This document shows, in pieces, positions 1-8,807 of a stretch of DNA of 64,000 nt (position 1 is its first letter; every line of letters begins with the position of its first letter). The stretch is taken from the NCBI RefSeq assembly GCF_036375055.1, contig NZ_DASUSQ010000084.1, forward strand, positions 1 to 64,000. Direction: 5' to 3'. This DNA comes from Umezawaea sp036375055 (GTDB taxonomy: Bacteria; Actinomycetota; Actinomycetes; Mycobacteriales; Pseudonocardiaceae). A program made the translations under genes and the position numbers. The notes under the pieces were generated by a model, which saw only the letters and a list, made by a program, of their open reading frames with translations, had not been told where the DNA came from and searched no databases.

Positions 1-13
1 GGGGCAAGGGACC

Positions 14-1288
14 TCACCCCTTCACCACCCCATACCGGGCCAAAGCCACCTGCCGCTCATGAGCATGATCCACAATAGGATCCCGAGGCTGGTGAACGGC
101 CTTCCCCTCCACCCCCCGCAACTCCTCCACGTACCGACGCACATAATCCCCGGACGGATCGAACTTCTCCCCCTGCACAACGGGGTTGAAAACCCGAAAA
201 TAAGGAGAAGCATCAGTCCCGGACCCGGCAACCCACTGCCACCCGTGCTGATTAGAGGCCAAATCACCATCAATCAGGTGATTCATGAAGTGCCGAGCCC
301 CCCACCACCAGGGCAGGTGCAGGTCCTTCACCAGGAAACTGGCGACGATCATCCGCACCCGGTTGTGCATCCACCCCTCCGCGAGCAGCTGCCGCATCCC
401 GGCGTCCACGATCGGGAACCCGGTCCGCCCCTCCTGCCAGGCAGCGAACCGCCCGTCGTCCTCGTCGTGCTCCATCCGGTCGAACCGGGGGTCGTAGTTC
501 TTGGTAGCGGTCTCCGGCCGGTGCCACAGCACGTCCGCGTAGAACTCCCGCCAAGCCAACTCGGACCGGAAAGTCGCCTCCCCCTCACCCTGACCCAACT
601 CCGCCAACAGCGTGCGCGGGTGCAACACCCCCCACCGCAGGTAGGGCGAGAGCCGACTGGTCGCATCCAGGTCGGGACGATCGCGCGCCGTCTTGTAGTC
701 CGGCAACCGCTCGTCCCGGAACTTCTCCCACAACGGCATCGGATCCGCGACGGCCTCACCGCCGGGGAGCTTCTCCCCACCCGACCGGGAAATCCAGTCC
801 ACAGTGGACGAATCGGTGCGGGCGGGCTCGCGCCAACCGTGTTCGGCCCAAGCCCGGCGGAACGGCGTGAACACCTTGAACGGCGTCCCGTCGCCCTTGC
901 GCACCCGACCGGGGGCCACCGCGTACGGCGACCCGGACCGGACGAGCTCGACGTCCCCCAACGCCTCCTCCACAGCCGCGTCCCGCACCCGCCCGTAGGG
1001 CCCGTAGTCGGCGGAGACGTGCACGCTGTCCGCGCCGGCGGCGACCCGCGGCACGACCTCGACGGGGTTGCCGCGCACCACGTGCAGCCGCCCACCCAAC
1101 TGCGCGTCCAACCCGCGCAGGCACCGGTACAGGTACTCGGTGCGAGCAGGCCCGGCCGAAGCCAGCAACCGGTCGTCCAGCACGAACAGCCCGAGGGCGG
1201 ACGACGAACGCTCGGCGGCGCTGAGCAACGCCGGGTGATCGGCGGTGCGCAGGTCACGGCGGAACCAGATGACAGTCGGAGGAGCCAC
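14..1288 (-). CDS. phr: Deoxyribodipyrimidine photolyase / cryptochrome family
   Basis: A 424-residue member of the photolyase/cryptochrome family, normally a cytoplasmic flavoprotein that uses blue light to split UV-induced pyrimidine dimers. The N-terminal half begins with VIWFRRDLRTADHPAL, the typical antenna-binding alpha/beta domain. The C-terminal FAD domain carries WREFYADVLW (about residue 245), GMRQLLAEGWMHNR, and SNQHGWQWVAGSGTDASPYF near residue 345, which includes the conserved Asn and Trp residues of class I enzymes. Length is normal for the bacterial class. It starts with ATG and appears to stand alone; 188 bases separate it from the upstream gltA terminator. Repair versus photoreceptor function cannot be told from sequence, but the intact Trp-rich FAD site makes a CPD photolyase most likely. 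Confidence 0.93.
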   Translation of the reverse strand: MAPPTVIWFRRDLRTADHPALLSAAERSSSALGLFVLDDRLLASAGPARTEYLYRCLRGLDAQLGGRLHVVRGNPVEVVPRVAAGADSVHVSADYGPYGRVRDAAVEEALGDVELVRSGSPYAVAPGRVRKGDGTPFKVFTPFRRAWAEHGWREPARTDSSTVDWISRSGGEKLPGGEAVADPMPLWEKFRDERLPDYKTARDRPDLDATSRLSPYLRWGVLHPRTLLAELGQGEGEATFRSELAWREFYADVLWHRPETATKNYDPRFDRMEHDEDDGRFAAWQEGRTGFPIVDAGMRQLLAEGWMHNRVRMIVASFLVKDLHLPWWWGARHFMNHLIDGDLASNQHGWQWVAGSGTDASPYFRVFNPVVQGEKFDPSGDYVRRYVEELRGVEGKAVHQPRDPIVDHAHERQVALARYGVVKG

Positions 1289-1426
1289 CGCCCAACGCTA
1301 GATCCGCCCACGCCCCGTCGCACAACGGAAGCGCACCCACCGCACGATCGCATGACGACCCACCCGACCAGCGGCACCACCACCCGCCCGACCCACGGCA
1401 CCACCCACCCGACCCCGCGAACGACG

Positions 1427-1458
1427 AAGGCCCGCACCTCCACCGAGGCACGGGCCTT
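1427..1458 (-). terminator. Rho-independent-type hairpin after gltA
   Basis: AAGGCCCG at 1427-1434 pairs perfectly with CGGGCCTT at 1451-1458, and the loop holds a nested CCTC/GAGG pair. It lies about 20 bases past the gltA stop on the minus strand. There is no long U tract, as is usual in high-GC actinomycetes. Confidence 0.75.
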
Positions 1459-1476
1459 GTGCGCGAACGGGGCGAA

Positions 1477-2790
<1,314 letters not shown>

Positions 2791-3352
2791 TCAGAGTCCC
2801 TCTCACGCTAGGGCGGGGTGGCGGCATGGGCTCGACCGGTCGTGCAGGTCTCACTCGCCGGTAGGCGGATATGGGTCTCCGCACCGCAGCACCACCCCGT
2901 TGGGGTCCTGTCAGTTCTCCCACGCTAGTCGGCGGCCTGACCGCCTCGCAGCATTGGTGTGAACCGATTCCGTGAGGTGGGACCGGCATCACACGCAACT
3001 ATCGCGTAATCCGCACGGTGGCCAGCGTGCACGATCCACGGGCGGACGGTGGTCGACCGACCCGTGGATGCGTTGCGCTCCACGGTAGCCCGTCCGGCAC
3101 CTTTCGCCACCTCATCGGGGGTGAGAGCTAGGCCATTCTCGTGCTCGTCCGATCACCCGTCGCACACCCCCGGCACTGTGAGTGATGACACGTCACACGC
3201 TCCAGCGACGACAAACGGCATCGGGGAGCGATAGCTTTGGGAATCGGGCCACCACTCACCAGTGGGGGTCGCGACGAACCGAAGGTGCCCCGGCCAACCA
3301 CGCCGGGGCGCCGAGGCTCGTCCCCGAATTTTCTCGGGGTGGAGCCGTTTCG
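2791..3352. other. Intergenic region upstream of gltA
   Basis: This 562-base gap must hold the gltA promoter at its left end (a TAGCGT hexamer on the minus strand lies 16-21 bases upstream of the start codon) and two hairpins at its right end that terminate the sugar-kinase transcript. At 3182-3196 there is a GTGA-N7-TCAC arrangement reminiscent of a CRP-family site, which could act on gltA at a distance but is weak evidence. I see no convincing protein-coding or structured RNA gene here. Confidence 0.5.
3287..3339 (-). terminator. Two tandem hairpins after the sugar kinase
   Basis: CCCCGA (3322-3327) and TCGGGG (3334-3339) form a 6-bp stem starting 13 bases past the kinase stop. A second, stronger stem is GCCCCGGC (3287-3294) with GCCGGGGC (3302-3309). 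Read on the minus strand they are tandem terminators. Confidence 0.65.
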
Positions 3353-4315
3353 CTACTCCACGAACGCCGCCAGCTCCTCGGTGTACGGCGGTTCGGCCCC
3401 GGCCCTCGTGCAGGTGAACGCGGCCGCGTCGCCCGCGTGGGTCAGCGCTTCCTCCCACTGCGTCGAGGTCAGCTCCCCGACGGCGGCGGCGCTCAGCGCG
3501 CCGTGCTGGTGCAGCCACGCGATCAGCGCGCCCTGCACCGTGTCCCCGGCCCCGATCGTGTCCACGACCTCGACCTTGCGCGGCGGCACCCGCAGCACCT
3601 CACCGGCGCCGGTCAGCACCGCCAGCCCGTCACCGCCCCTCGTCAGCACGATCGCGGCGGGCCCGGCGGCGGCCCACGTCCGCGCCACCTCCAGCACGGC
3701 GTCCTCGGACGCGTCCTCCGGCAGGTCGGCGAGCCACCTCGCGTCCTCCACGGACACCTTGAGCAGCCCGACGTGCGGCAGCCACGCCGCGTACCGCGCG
3801 CGGTAGGCGGCGGGGTCGTGGATCAGGGCGGCGCGGATGTTCGGGTCCAGCACGGTCAACGCGCCGCGGGCGGCCTCGCGGCGCAGCACCTCCTCGTACG
3901 CGCTCGCCCCCGGCTCCAGCACCAGCGACAGCGTGCCGAACGACACGGCGGTCACGTCGTCGGCGAGCGGGCCGGGGTCGGTCACCAGCCGGTCGGCCGT
4001 GCCCTCGACGTAGAACGAGTACCGCGCCGACCCGTCCGGTCCGATGCCGACGACGGCCAGCGTCGTCGGCTCGTCGCCGCGCTGCACCAGGTCGGTGCGC
4101 ACGGCCGAGCCGTGCAGCCGCTCGACCAGCGCGTCGCCGTAGAGGTCGGTCGACACCCGCGAGAGGAAGCTCACCGGGGCGCCCAGCCTGCCCGCCGCGA
4201 TGGCCACGTTGTACGGCCCACCGCCGAGGCGCGGCACCAGGTCGGCCAACCGCCCGACCGCCGTCGAGGGCGACGGGACGAGGTCGACCAACGCCTCACC
4301 AGCAACCACGATCAC
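3353..4315 (-). CDS. PfkB-family carbohydrate kinase
   Basis: A 320-residue ribokinase/fructokinase (PfkB) family enzyme that phosphorylates a sugar or nucleoside with ATP in the cytoplasm. It has the N-terminal glycine-rich PfkB signature GGGPYNVAIAAGRLGA near residue 35 and the C-terminal catalytic signature VVDTIGAGDTVQGALIAWLH with the general-base Asp near residue 260. Overall similarity to fructokinases is the best guess; the substrate is not determinable. The GTG start at 4315 overlaps the TetR stop by four bases (GTGA), so the two genes are translationally coupled. The open frame continues far upstream because of high GC, but sequence before 4315 is antisense to other genes. No sugar transporter is adjacent. 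Confidence 0.9.
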   Translation of the reverse strand: MIVVAGEALVDLVPSPSTAVGRLADLVPRLGGGPYNVAIAAGRLGAPVSFLSRVSTDLYGDALVERLHGSAVRTDLVQRGDEPTTLAVVGIGPDGSARYSFYVEGTADRLVTDPGPLADDVTAVSFGTLSLVLEPGASAYEEVLRREAARGALTVLDPNIRAALIHDPAAYRARYAAWLPHVGLLKVSVEDARWLADLPEDASEDAVLEVARTWAAAGPAAIVLTRGGDGLAVLTGAGEVLRVPPRKVEVVDTIGAGDTVQGALIAWLHQHGALSAAAVGELTSTQWEEALTHAGDAAAFTCTRAGAEPPYTEELAAFVE

Positions 4316-4908
4316 GCGCGTCTCCGTTCGTTCTGCAACCCGTCGAGGAGGAGTTCCCCGAGCGCCGTGAAGGCCTCCGAGTCCGTGACGCCCGCCCTCC
4401 TGGTCAGCACGCCCGTCTGGATGCCCTCGATCAGCAGTCCGGCCATCTCGGCGAACAGGGTCGCATGGACGTCGCGGAACACGCCCTCGCGGACGCCGTC
4501 GGCGATGAACGCGCGCAGGCGCTCGGCGGCGGCGCGGGCGTTGCGCTCGTAGGTGTCGCGGGTCGGCGCGAACGCGGACACGTCGGCGATGAACTGGGCG
4601 GACGCGCGGCGCAGCTCGTCGGCGGCGCCCGCGAGGTAGGTGCCGATGCGGCCCCGGACGTCGTCGACGGCGGCGACCCGCTCCTCGATCCGCTGGGCCG
4701 CGCCCTTGAAGTACCGGCCGACGACGCGGACCGCGAGCTGCTCCTTGCTGGCCGCGAGCGCGTACAGCGTGGACTTCGAGCAGTGCAGGCGGGCGGCGAG
4801 GTCGTCCAGCGTGAAGTGCGCGAACCCCTCGGCCAGCACGAGCGCCTCCAGGCGCGCGAGCAGCTCGGTCTGCCGCCCCGTCAGCGGCCTGCGGACCATC
4901 GAGGTCAT
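4312..4908 (-). CDS. TetR/AcrR family transcriptional regulator
   Basis: A 198-residue TetR-family repressor. The N-terminal helix-turn-helix is FTLDDLAARLHCSKSTLYAL at about residues 32-51, followed by the usual KEQLAVRVVGRYF helix. The C-terminal ligand domain is helical and not assignable to a specific inducer. It is divergent from an acyl-CoA dehydrogenase gene across 82 bases that contain three AGTACT palindromes, so it probably controls that gene and its own operon with the sugar kinase. Start ATG at 4908 is supported by position; an internal ATG three codons later is possible. Confidence 0.92.
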   Translation of the reverse strand: MTSMVRRPLTGRQTELLARLEALVLAEGFAHFTLDDLAARLHCSKSTLYALAASKEQLAVRVVGRYFKGAAQRIEERVAAVDDVRGRIGTYLAGAADELRRASAQFIADVSAFAPTRDTYERNARAAAERLRAFIADGVREGVFRDVHATLFAEMAGLLIEGIQTGVLTRRAGVTDSEAFTALGELLLDGLQNERRRA

Positions 4909-4930
4909 GGTGCGAACTGTCCCACACGGC

Positions 4931-4975
4931 TAGGAGTAGTACTGGGGTACGTCCTACAGTACTGCTACCAGTACT
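4931..4975. promoter_or_regulatory. Candidate TetR operator with three AGTACT palindromes
   Basis: The palindrome AGTACT occurs at 4938-4943, 4958-4963 and 4970-4975 in the divergent promoter between tetR and the acyl-CoA dehydrogenase gene. An imperfect larger inverted repeat (TAGGAG-TAGTAC against GTACGTCCTA) spans 4931-4956. TetR regulators usually bind in such divergent spacers; the assignment is inference. Confidence 0.5.
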
Positions 4976-4990
4976 CAACGGAGGTCGTCG

Positions 4991-6124
4991 ATGCCCGCCG
5001 AACGCCTGCTGCCCACCACCGAGGCCGAGGACCTGATCTCGCTCGTCCGCGAGATCGCCAGGGACGAGCTGAAGCCCCGCGCGGCGGAGGCCGAGGAGCA
5101 GGAGCGCTTCCCGCGCGACGTGTTCCGCCTGCTCGGCAAGTCCGGCCTGCTGGGCCTGCCCTACCCGGAGCGGTTCGGCGGCGGCGAGCAGCCGTACGAG
5201 GTGTACCTCCAGGCCCTTGAGGAGATCGCGTCGTCGTGGATGTCCGTCGCGGTCGGCGTGTCCGTGCACGTGATGTCGGCGTACCCGCTGGCCACGTTCG
5301 GCACCCCGGAGCAGCGCGACCGCTGGCTGCCGACGCTGCTGGAGGGCGACCTGCTCGGCGGCTACGCGCTGTCCGAGACGCACGCCGGCTCCGACGCGGG
5401 CGCGCTGGCGACCCGAGCGGTGCGCGACGGCGACGACTACGTCGTCAACGGCACCAAGGCGTGGATCACCCACGCGGGCGCGGCCGACTTCTACACGCTG
5501 ATGGCGCGAACGTCCGAAAAGGACATCACGTGCTTCTTGGTGGACAACGGCCCCGGCATCACCGCCGCGGCCCCCGAGCGGAAGATGGGGTTGACCGGAT
5601 CCACCACCGCGCAGCTGAGCTTCGAGGACGCGCGGGTGCCCGGCGACCGGCTCATCGGCGCCGAGGGCGACGGGCTGAAGATCGCGCTGGACGCGTTGAA
5701 CTCCGGCCGCCTCGGCATCGCCGCGTGCGCCGTGGGCCTCGGGCAGGCCGCGCTGGACGAGGCCGTCGCGTACGCCAAGCAGCGCACGCAGTTCGGCAAG
5801 CCGATCATCGAGTTCCAGGGCCTGGAGTTCCTGCTGGCCGACATGGCGGCGGGGGTCGAGTCCGCGCGGGCGACCTACCTGGAGGCGGCGCGGCGGCGGG
5901 ATCGCGGACTGCCGTTCCAGCGGCAGGCGTCGATCGCCAAGCTCGTCGCCACGGACGTGGCGATGAGGGTGACGACCGACGCCGTGCAGGTGCTGGGCGG
6001 CGCGGGCTACACCCGCGACTTCCCGGTCGAGCGGTACATGCGGGAGGCCAAGGTGCTCCAGATCTTCGAGGGCACGAACCAGATCCAGCGCCTGGTGATC
6101 GGCCGCGCGCTCCGCAAGCTCTAG
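4991..6124 (+). CDS. Acyl-CoA dehydrogenase
   Basis: A 377-residue FAD-dependent acyl-CoA dehydrogenase catalysing alpha-beta desaturation of an acyl-CoA, with electrons passed to ETF. Visible family features are ETHAGSDAGALATRA (substrate and FAD contacts near residue 133), GLTGSTTAQLSFEDARVP, QFGKPIIEFQGLEFLLADMA (FAD contact), and the C-terminal QVLGGAGYTRDFPVERYMR and FEGTNQIQR with the catalytic Glu near 360. Length is typical of short- and branched-chain enzymes. ATG start with GGAGGTCG upstream. It is divergent from the TetR gene and convergent with the amidohydrolase; the two stop codons overlap inside a CTAG tetranucleotide. It probably takes part in fatty or branched-chain acid breakdown under TetR control. 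Confidence 0.95.
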   Translation: MPAERLLPTTEAEDLISLVREIARDELKPRAAEAEEQERFPRDVFRLLGKSGLLGLPYPERFGGGEQPYEVYLQALEEIASSWMSVAVGVSVHVMSAYPLATFGTPEQRDRWLPTLLEGDLLGGYALSETHAGSDAGALATRAVRDGDDYVVNGTKAWITHAGAADFYTLMARTSEKDITCFLVDNGPGITAAAPERKMGLTGSTTAQLSFEDARVPGDRLIGAEGDGLKIALDALNSGRLGIAACAVGLGQAALDEAVAYAKQRTQFGKPIIEFQGLEFLLADMAAGVESARATYLEAARRRDRGLPFQRQASIAKLVATDVAMRVTTDAVQVLGGAGYTRDFPVERYMREAKVLQIFEGTNQIQRLVIGRALRKL

Positions 6125-7332
6125 ACGGTGTCCTGGTAGAACGGGTCGACCACGTCACCGACGCCGGTGGCGTGGTTGAACGTGTAGACCTCGCGGCCCT
6201 GGACGAACACCCTCAGCGCGCGGCTGAGCACGTCGAGCGGGTCGCCGGACCAGATCACCACGTCGCCGTCGAGGCCGGGCTTGAGCGAGCCGACCCGGTC
6301 GTCGAGACCCGAGATCCGCGCCGGGTTCGTGGTGATCGTGCGCAGCGCGGTCGACCGCTCCAGGCCCTCCTTCACGGCGAGGGTCACCTGGTGCACCAGG
6401 AAGTGGATCGGGATCACCGGGTGGTCGGTGGTGATCGCCAGTTCGACGCCCGCGCGCTCCAGGATGCCGGGGTTGCGCAGCGACCGCTCGCGCAGCTCGA
6501 CCTTGGAGCGGGTGGTGAACAGGGGCCCGATGACGACCGGGATCCCCTTCTCCGCCAACAGGTCCGCGATCTTGTGGCCCTCGGTGCCGTGGTGGACGAC
6601 GAGCCGGTAGCCGAACTCGTCGGCCAGCCGCAGCGCCGTGGCGATGTCGTCGGCGCGGTGGCAGTGCTGGCTCCACGGGATCTCGCGGTCCAGCACCCGC
6701 ACCAGGACTTCGAGGGTGTTGTCGCGGTCGAACGGCTTGTTCTCCGCCGCCGCGTGCTCGCGCTTCGCCCTGTAGTCCTGCGCCCTGGTGAACGCGTCGC
6801 GGATGACCGCGGCCACGCCCTGCCGGGTCGACGGGATCTTCGTCTGGTCGCCGTAGACGCGCTTCGGGTTCTCGCCGAGCGCGCTCTTCACGCTGACCGG
6901 TTCGCGGATCAGCATCTCGTCGACGGTGCGGCCCCACATCTTGACCGCGACCGTCCGGCCACCGATGGGGTTGCCCGAACCGGGCTTGACGACGGCCGTG
7001 GTCACCCCTCCTGACAGCGCGTCGCGGAAGCCGAGGTCGTCCGGGTTGATCGCGTCCAGCGCGCGCATCCGGGCGCCGTTGGGGTCGGTCATCTCGTTGG
7101 TGTCCTGCCCCGCCCAGCCCTCGCCCTCCTCGTGGACGCCCATGTGGCCGTGGGCCTCGACGAAGCCCGGCAGCACCCAGGACCCGGCGGCGTCCACGAC
7201 CTCGACGCCGTCGGGCACCTCCACGTCGGTCCCGACGGCGACGATCTTCCCGTCCTGGACCAGGACGGTCCCGCCCTCGATGGGATCCCCGTCGACCGGG
7301 ACGACATATCCACCCGTGATAGCGACATTCAT
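6121..7332 (-). CDS. Amidohydrolase (imidazolonepropionase-like)
   Basis: A 403-residue metal-dependent amidohydrolase of the imidazolonepropionase/dihydroorotase-like superfamily. The metal-binding HxH is in VLPGFVEAHGHMGVHEEGE near residue 60; later ligands are suggested by QHCHRADD (near 225), VVHHGTEGHKIAD (near 248) and the Asp in AITTDHPVIPI (near 302). The C-terminal part ends in the beta-sandwich typical of the family (GSLKPGLDGDVVIWSGDPLD). The reaction is not predictable; relatives act on cyclic amides, peptides or nucleobases. Start ATG at 7332 is chosen because the beta-sandwich begins MNVAITGGYVVPVDG; the open frame upstream overlaps the aldose epimerase. No Shine-Dalgarno is visible before this ATG, which follows the epimerase stop by 29 bases. 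Confidence 0.9.
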   Translation of the reverse strand: MNVAITGGYVVPVDGDPIEGGTVLVQDGKIVAVGTDVEVPDGVEVVDAAGSWVLPGFVEAHGHMGVHEEGEGWAGQDTNEMTDPNGARMRALDAINPDDLGFRDALSGGVTTAVVKPGSGNPIGGRTVAVKMWGRTVDEMLIREPVSVKSALGENPKRVYGDQTKIPSTRQGVAAVIRDAFTRAQDYRAKREHAAAENKPFDRDNTLEVLVRVLDREIPWSQHCHRADDIATALRLADEFGYRLVVHHGTEGHKIADLLAEKGIPVVIGPLFTTRSKVELRERSLRNPGILERAGVELAITTDHPVIPIHFLVHQVTLAVKEGLERSTALRTITTNPARISGLDDRVGSLKPGLDGDVVIWSGDPLDVLSRALRVFVQGREVYTFNHATGVGDVVDPFYQDTV

Positions 7333-7334
7333 AC

Positions 7335-7347
7335 TTAGCGACGCTAA
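7335..7347. promoter_or_regulatory. Perfect palindrome beside the amidohydrolase start
   Basis: TTAGCG-A-CGCTAA is a perfect inverted repeat lying two bases upstream of the amidohydrolase ATG, in the 29-base gap after the epimerase gene. Its position would block translation or a short-leader promoter if bound by a regulator or folded. Function is unknown. Confidence 0.35.
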
Positions 7348-7361
7348 CGGTATTCGACGTC

Positions 7362-8246
7362 CTACGCCAACGGACGAACGCCCCAGCGCGCCGCCCACGA
7401 CTCGCCGGGCGCCAGCTCGATGAGGTCCACCCCGGAGTTCAGCGCGTCCGGCGGGCACGTCATCGGCTCGATCGCCACCGCCCGGCCGCGGCCGGGGAAC
7501 GAGTCCGGCGTGTACACCTGCACCCACTTGAACACCGCGTCGGCCCACAGCTCGACGGCCTGCTCCGGTCCGCGCAGCTCGTGGTGCACCAGCCCGTCGG
7601 GCCCCGGCTCGCACCCGCCGAACGGCGTGTCCAGGTGCACGCCCCTGAGCGAGCGCGGCGTGCGGAAGTCGAACTCCGTGCCCCCGACCGGCCGCGGCGG
7701 ACCGTTGGGCACCATCGTGTCCGCGTCGAGCGGCAGCACGGTCGTCGCGGCCAGCTCCAGCGTGCAGTCGTCGCTCTCCGACAGCCCTGCCCTCGGGTAC
7801 GGGTGCGTCCCGACCCCGAACGGCGTCGGGCGGTCGCCCACGTTGTGCACCCCGTGCGCCACCGTGAGGCCGTTGTCGTCCAGCGCGTAGCTCGTGGTCA
7901 CGTGCAGCGGCACCGGCCACCCGGCCTGCGCCAGCACGGTCGTCTCCAGCGACACGAGCGACCCCGTGTGCTCCAGGACGGTCCACTCCGAGTGCCGGAC
8001 CAGCCCGTGGATCGCGTTGCCCCGCGCGGTCTCGGTGACCTCCAGGTGCTGGACCTCGCCGTCGAGCCGCCACGTGGCCGCCGCGGTCCGGTTCGGCCAG
8101 GGGATGAGCACCGAACCGCAGCCCATCGGCGGCGGTGGCTCGTCGTAGGTCTCGACGTACGGCGCACCGCCCACCTCGAAGGATCGAAGTCCGGCTCCGG
8201 TACGAGCGATCACGGCCCGCGAGGCACCGTAGGAGATCTCCAGCAT
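7362..8246 (-). CDS. Aldose 1-epimerase family protein
   Basis: A 294-residue galactose-mutarotase-like protein (GalM fold), which interconverts alpha and beta anomers of aldoses in the cytoplasm. Family markers are LIPWPNRTAAATWRLDG (Asn-Arg substrate contact), GNAIHGLVRHSEW (first catalytic His, near residue 80), GVGTHPYPRAG (catalytic His near 145) and the Glu base in AIEPMTCPPDALNSG near 265. It belongs to the shorter actinobacterial epimerase group with an intact active site. ATG start. It is upstream of, and co-directional with, the amidohydrolase gene, so the pair may be one transcript. The sugar substrate is not known. Confidence 0.92.
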   Translation of the reverse strand: MLEISYGASRAVIARTGAGLRSFEVGGAPYVETYDEPPPPMGCGSVLIPWPNRTAAATWRLDGEVQHLEVTETARGNAIHGLVRHSEWTVLEHTGSLVSLETTVLAQAGWPVPLHVTTSYALDDNGLTVAHGVHNVGDRPTPFGVGTHPYPRAGLSESDDCTLELAATTVLPLDADTMVPNGPPRPVGGTEFDFRTPRSLRGVHLDTPFGGCEPGPDGLVHHELRGPEQAVELWADAVFKWVQVYTPDSFPGRGRAVAIEPMTCPPDALNSGVDLIELAPGESWAARWGVRPLA

Positions 8247-8285
8247 GGGCGAAGCCTAGTGGGGTGCCCGGCCTAGGCTGCGGCC

Positions 8286-8747
8286 ATGGACGAGATCGGA
8301 GCCGTGTCCCTCCGGCCCATGACCGAGGACGAGTTCACCGCGTTCGCGGCCGAGCAGTTCGAGGTCTACGTCGCGGCGCGGGTGTCGGCGGGCGAGACCG
8401 AGTCGGTGGCCAGGGAGGTCGCCGAGGCGCAGTTCGCGTCGTTCCCCGAGCCGGGCCACCGGGTGCACGCCGTGGTCGACGGGGACGCCCGCGTAGGGGA
8501 GCTGTGGCTCGGACCAGGCCCGAACCGGCGGGCGGGCGTCGAGTGGATCTACCTGGTGCGGGTCGACGAGGCCGTGCGCGGGCGCGGGTACGGCAGGGCT
8601 GCGGTGGCGCTCGCGGAGGACGACGCGCGGGCGCACGGTGCCGTCGAGCTGGCCCTGAACGTGTTCGGCGACAACACGACGGCGCAGGCGCTCTACCGGT
8701 CGGCCGGGTTCGCCGTGCGGTCGTTGCAGATGGGCAAGAAGCTCTAG
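8286..8747 (+). CDS. GNAT-family N-acetyltransferase
   Basis: A 153-residue GCN5-related acetyltransferase. The acetyl-CoA pyrophosphate loop is VRGRGYGRAAVALAEDDARA (motif A, near residues 100-119), preceded by the strand IYLVRVDEAV and followed by motif B ALNVFGDNTTAQALYRSAGF. It transfers an acetyl group from acetyl-CoA to an unknown amine, possibly an antibiotic, amino acid or protein N terminus. Start ATG at 8286 lies 39 bases from the divergent epimerase gene. The gene ends just before a strong bidirectional hairpin. Confidence 0.92.
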   Translation: MDEIGAVSLRPMTEDEFTAFAAEQFEVYVAARVSAGETESVAREVAEAQFASFPEPGHRVHAVVDGDARVGELWLGPGPNRRAGVEWIYLVRVDEAVRGRGYGRAAVALAEDDARAHGAVELALNVFGDNTTAQALYRSAGFAVRSLQMGKKL

Positions 8748-8756
8748 CGCGACGAG

Positions 8757-8791
8757 CCGGGGGCCGCTCCGCGACGCGGAACGGCCCCCGG
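8757..8791. terminator. Bidirectional hairpin between convergent genes
   Basis: CCGGGGGCCG (8757-8766) pairs with CGGCCCCCGG (8782-8791), with a nested TCCGC/GCGGA stem in the loop. It sits between the GNAT gene (+) and the APC permease gene (-), so it can terminate both. Confidence 0.8.
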
Positions 8792-8807
8792 ACCACACCG
8801 GTGCGGA

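Noticed and set aside
3182..3196. CRP-like site GTGA-N7-TCAC
   Set aside because: Spacing is one base off the usual N6 and it is nearly 400 bases from gltA; only mentioned in the intergenic entry.
4316..5473. Upstream extension of the sugar kinase frame (open from 5473)
   Set aside because: It is antisense to the acyl-CoA dehydrogenase and overlaps TetR in another frame; the PfkB domain starts at the GTG at 4315.
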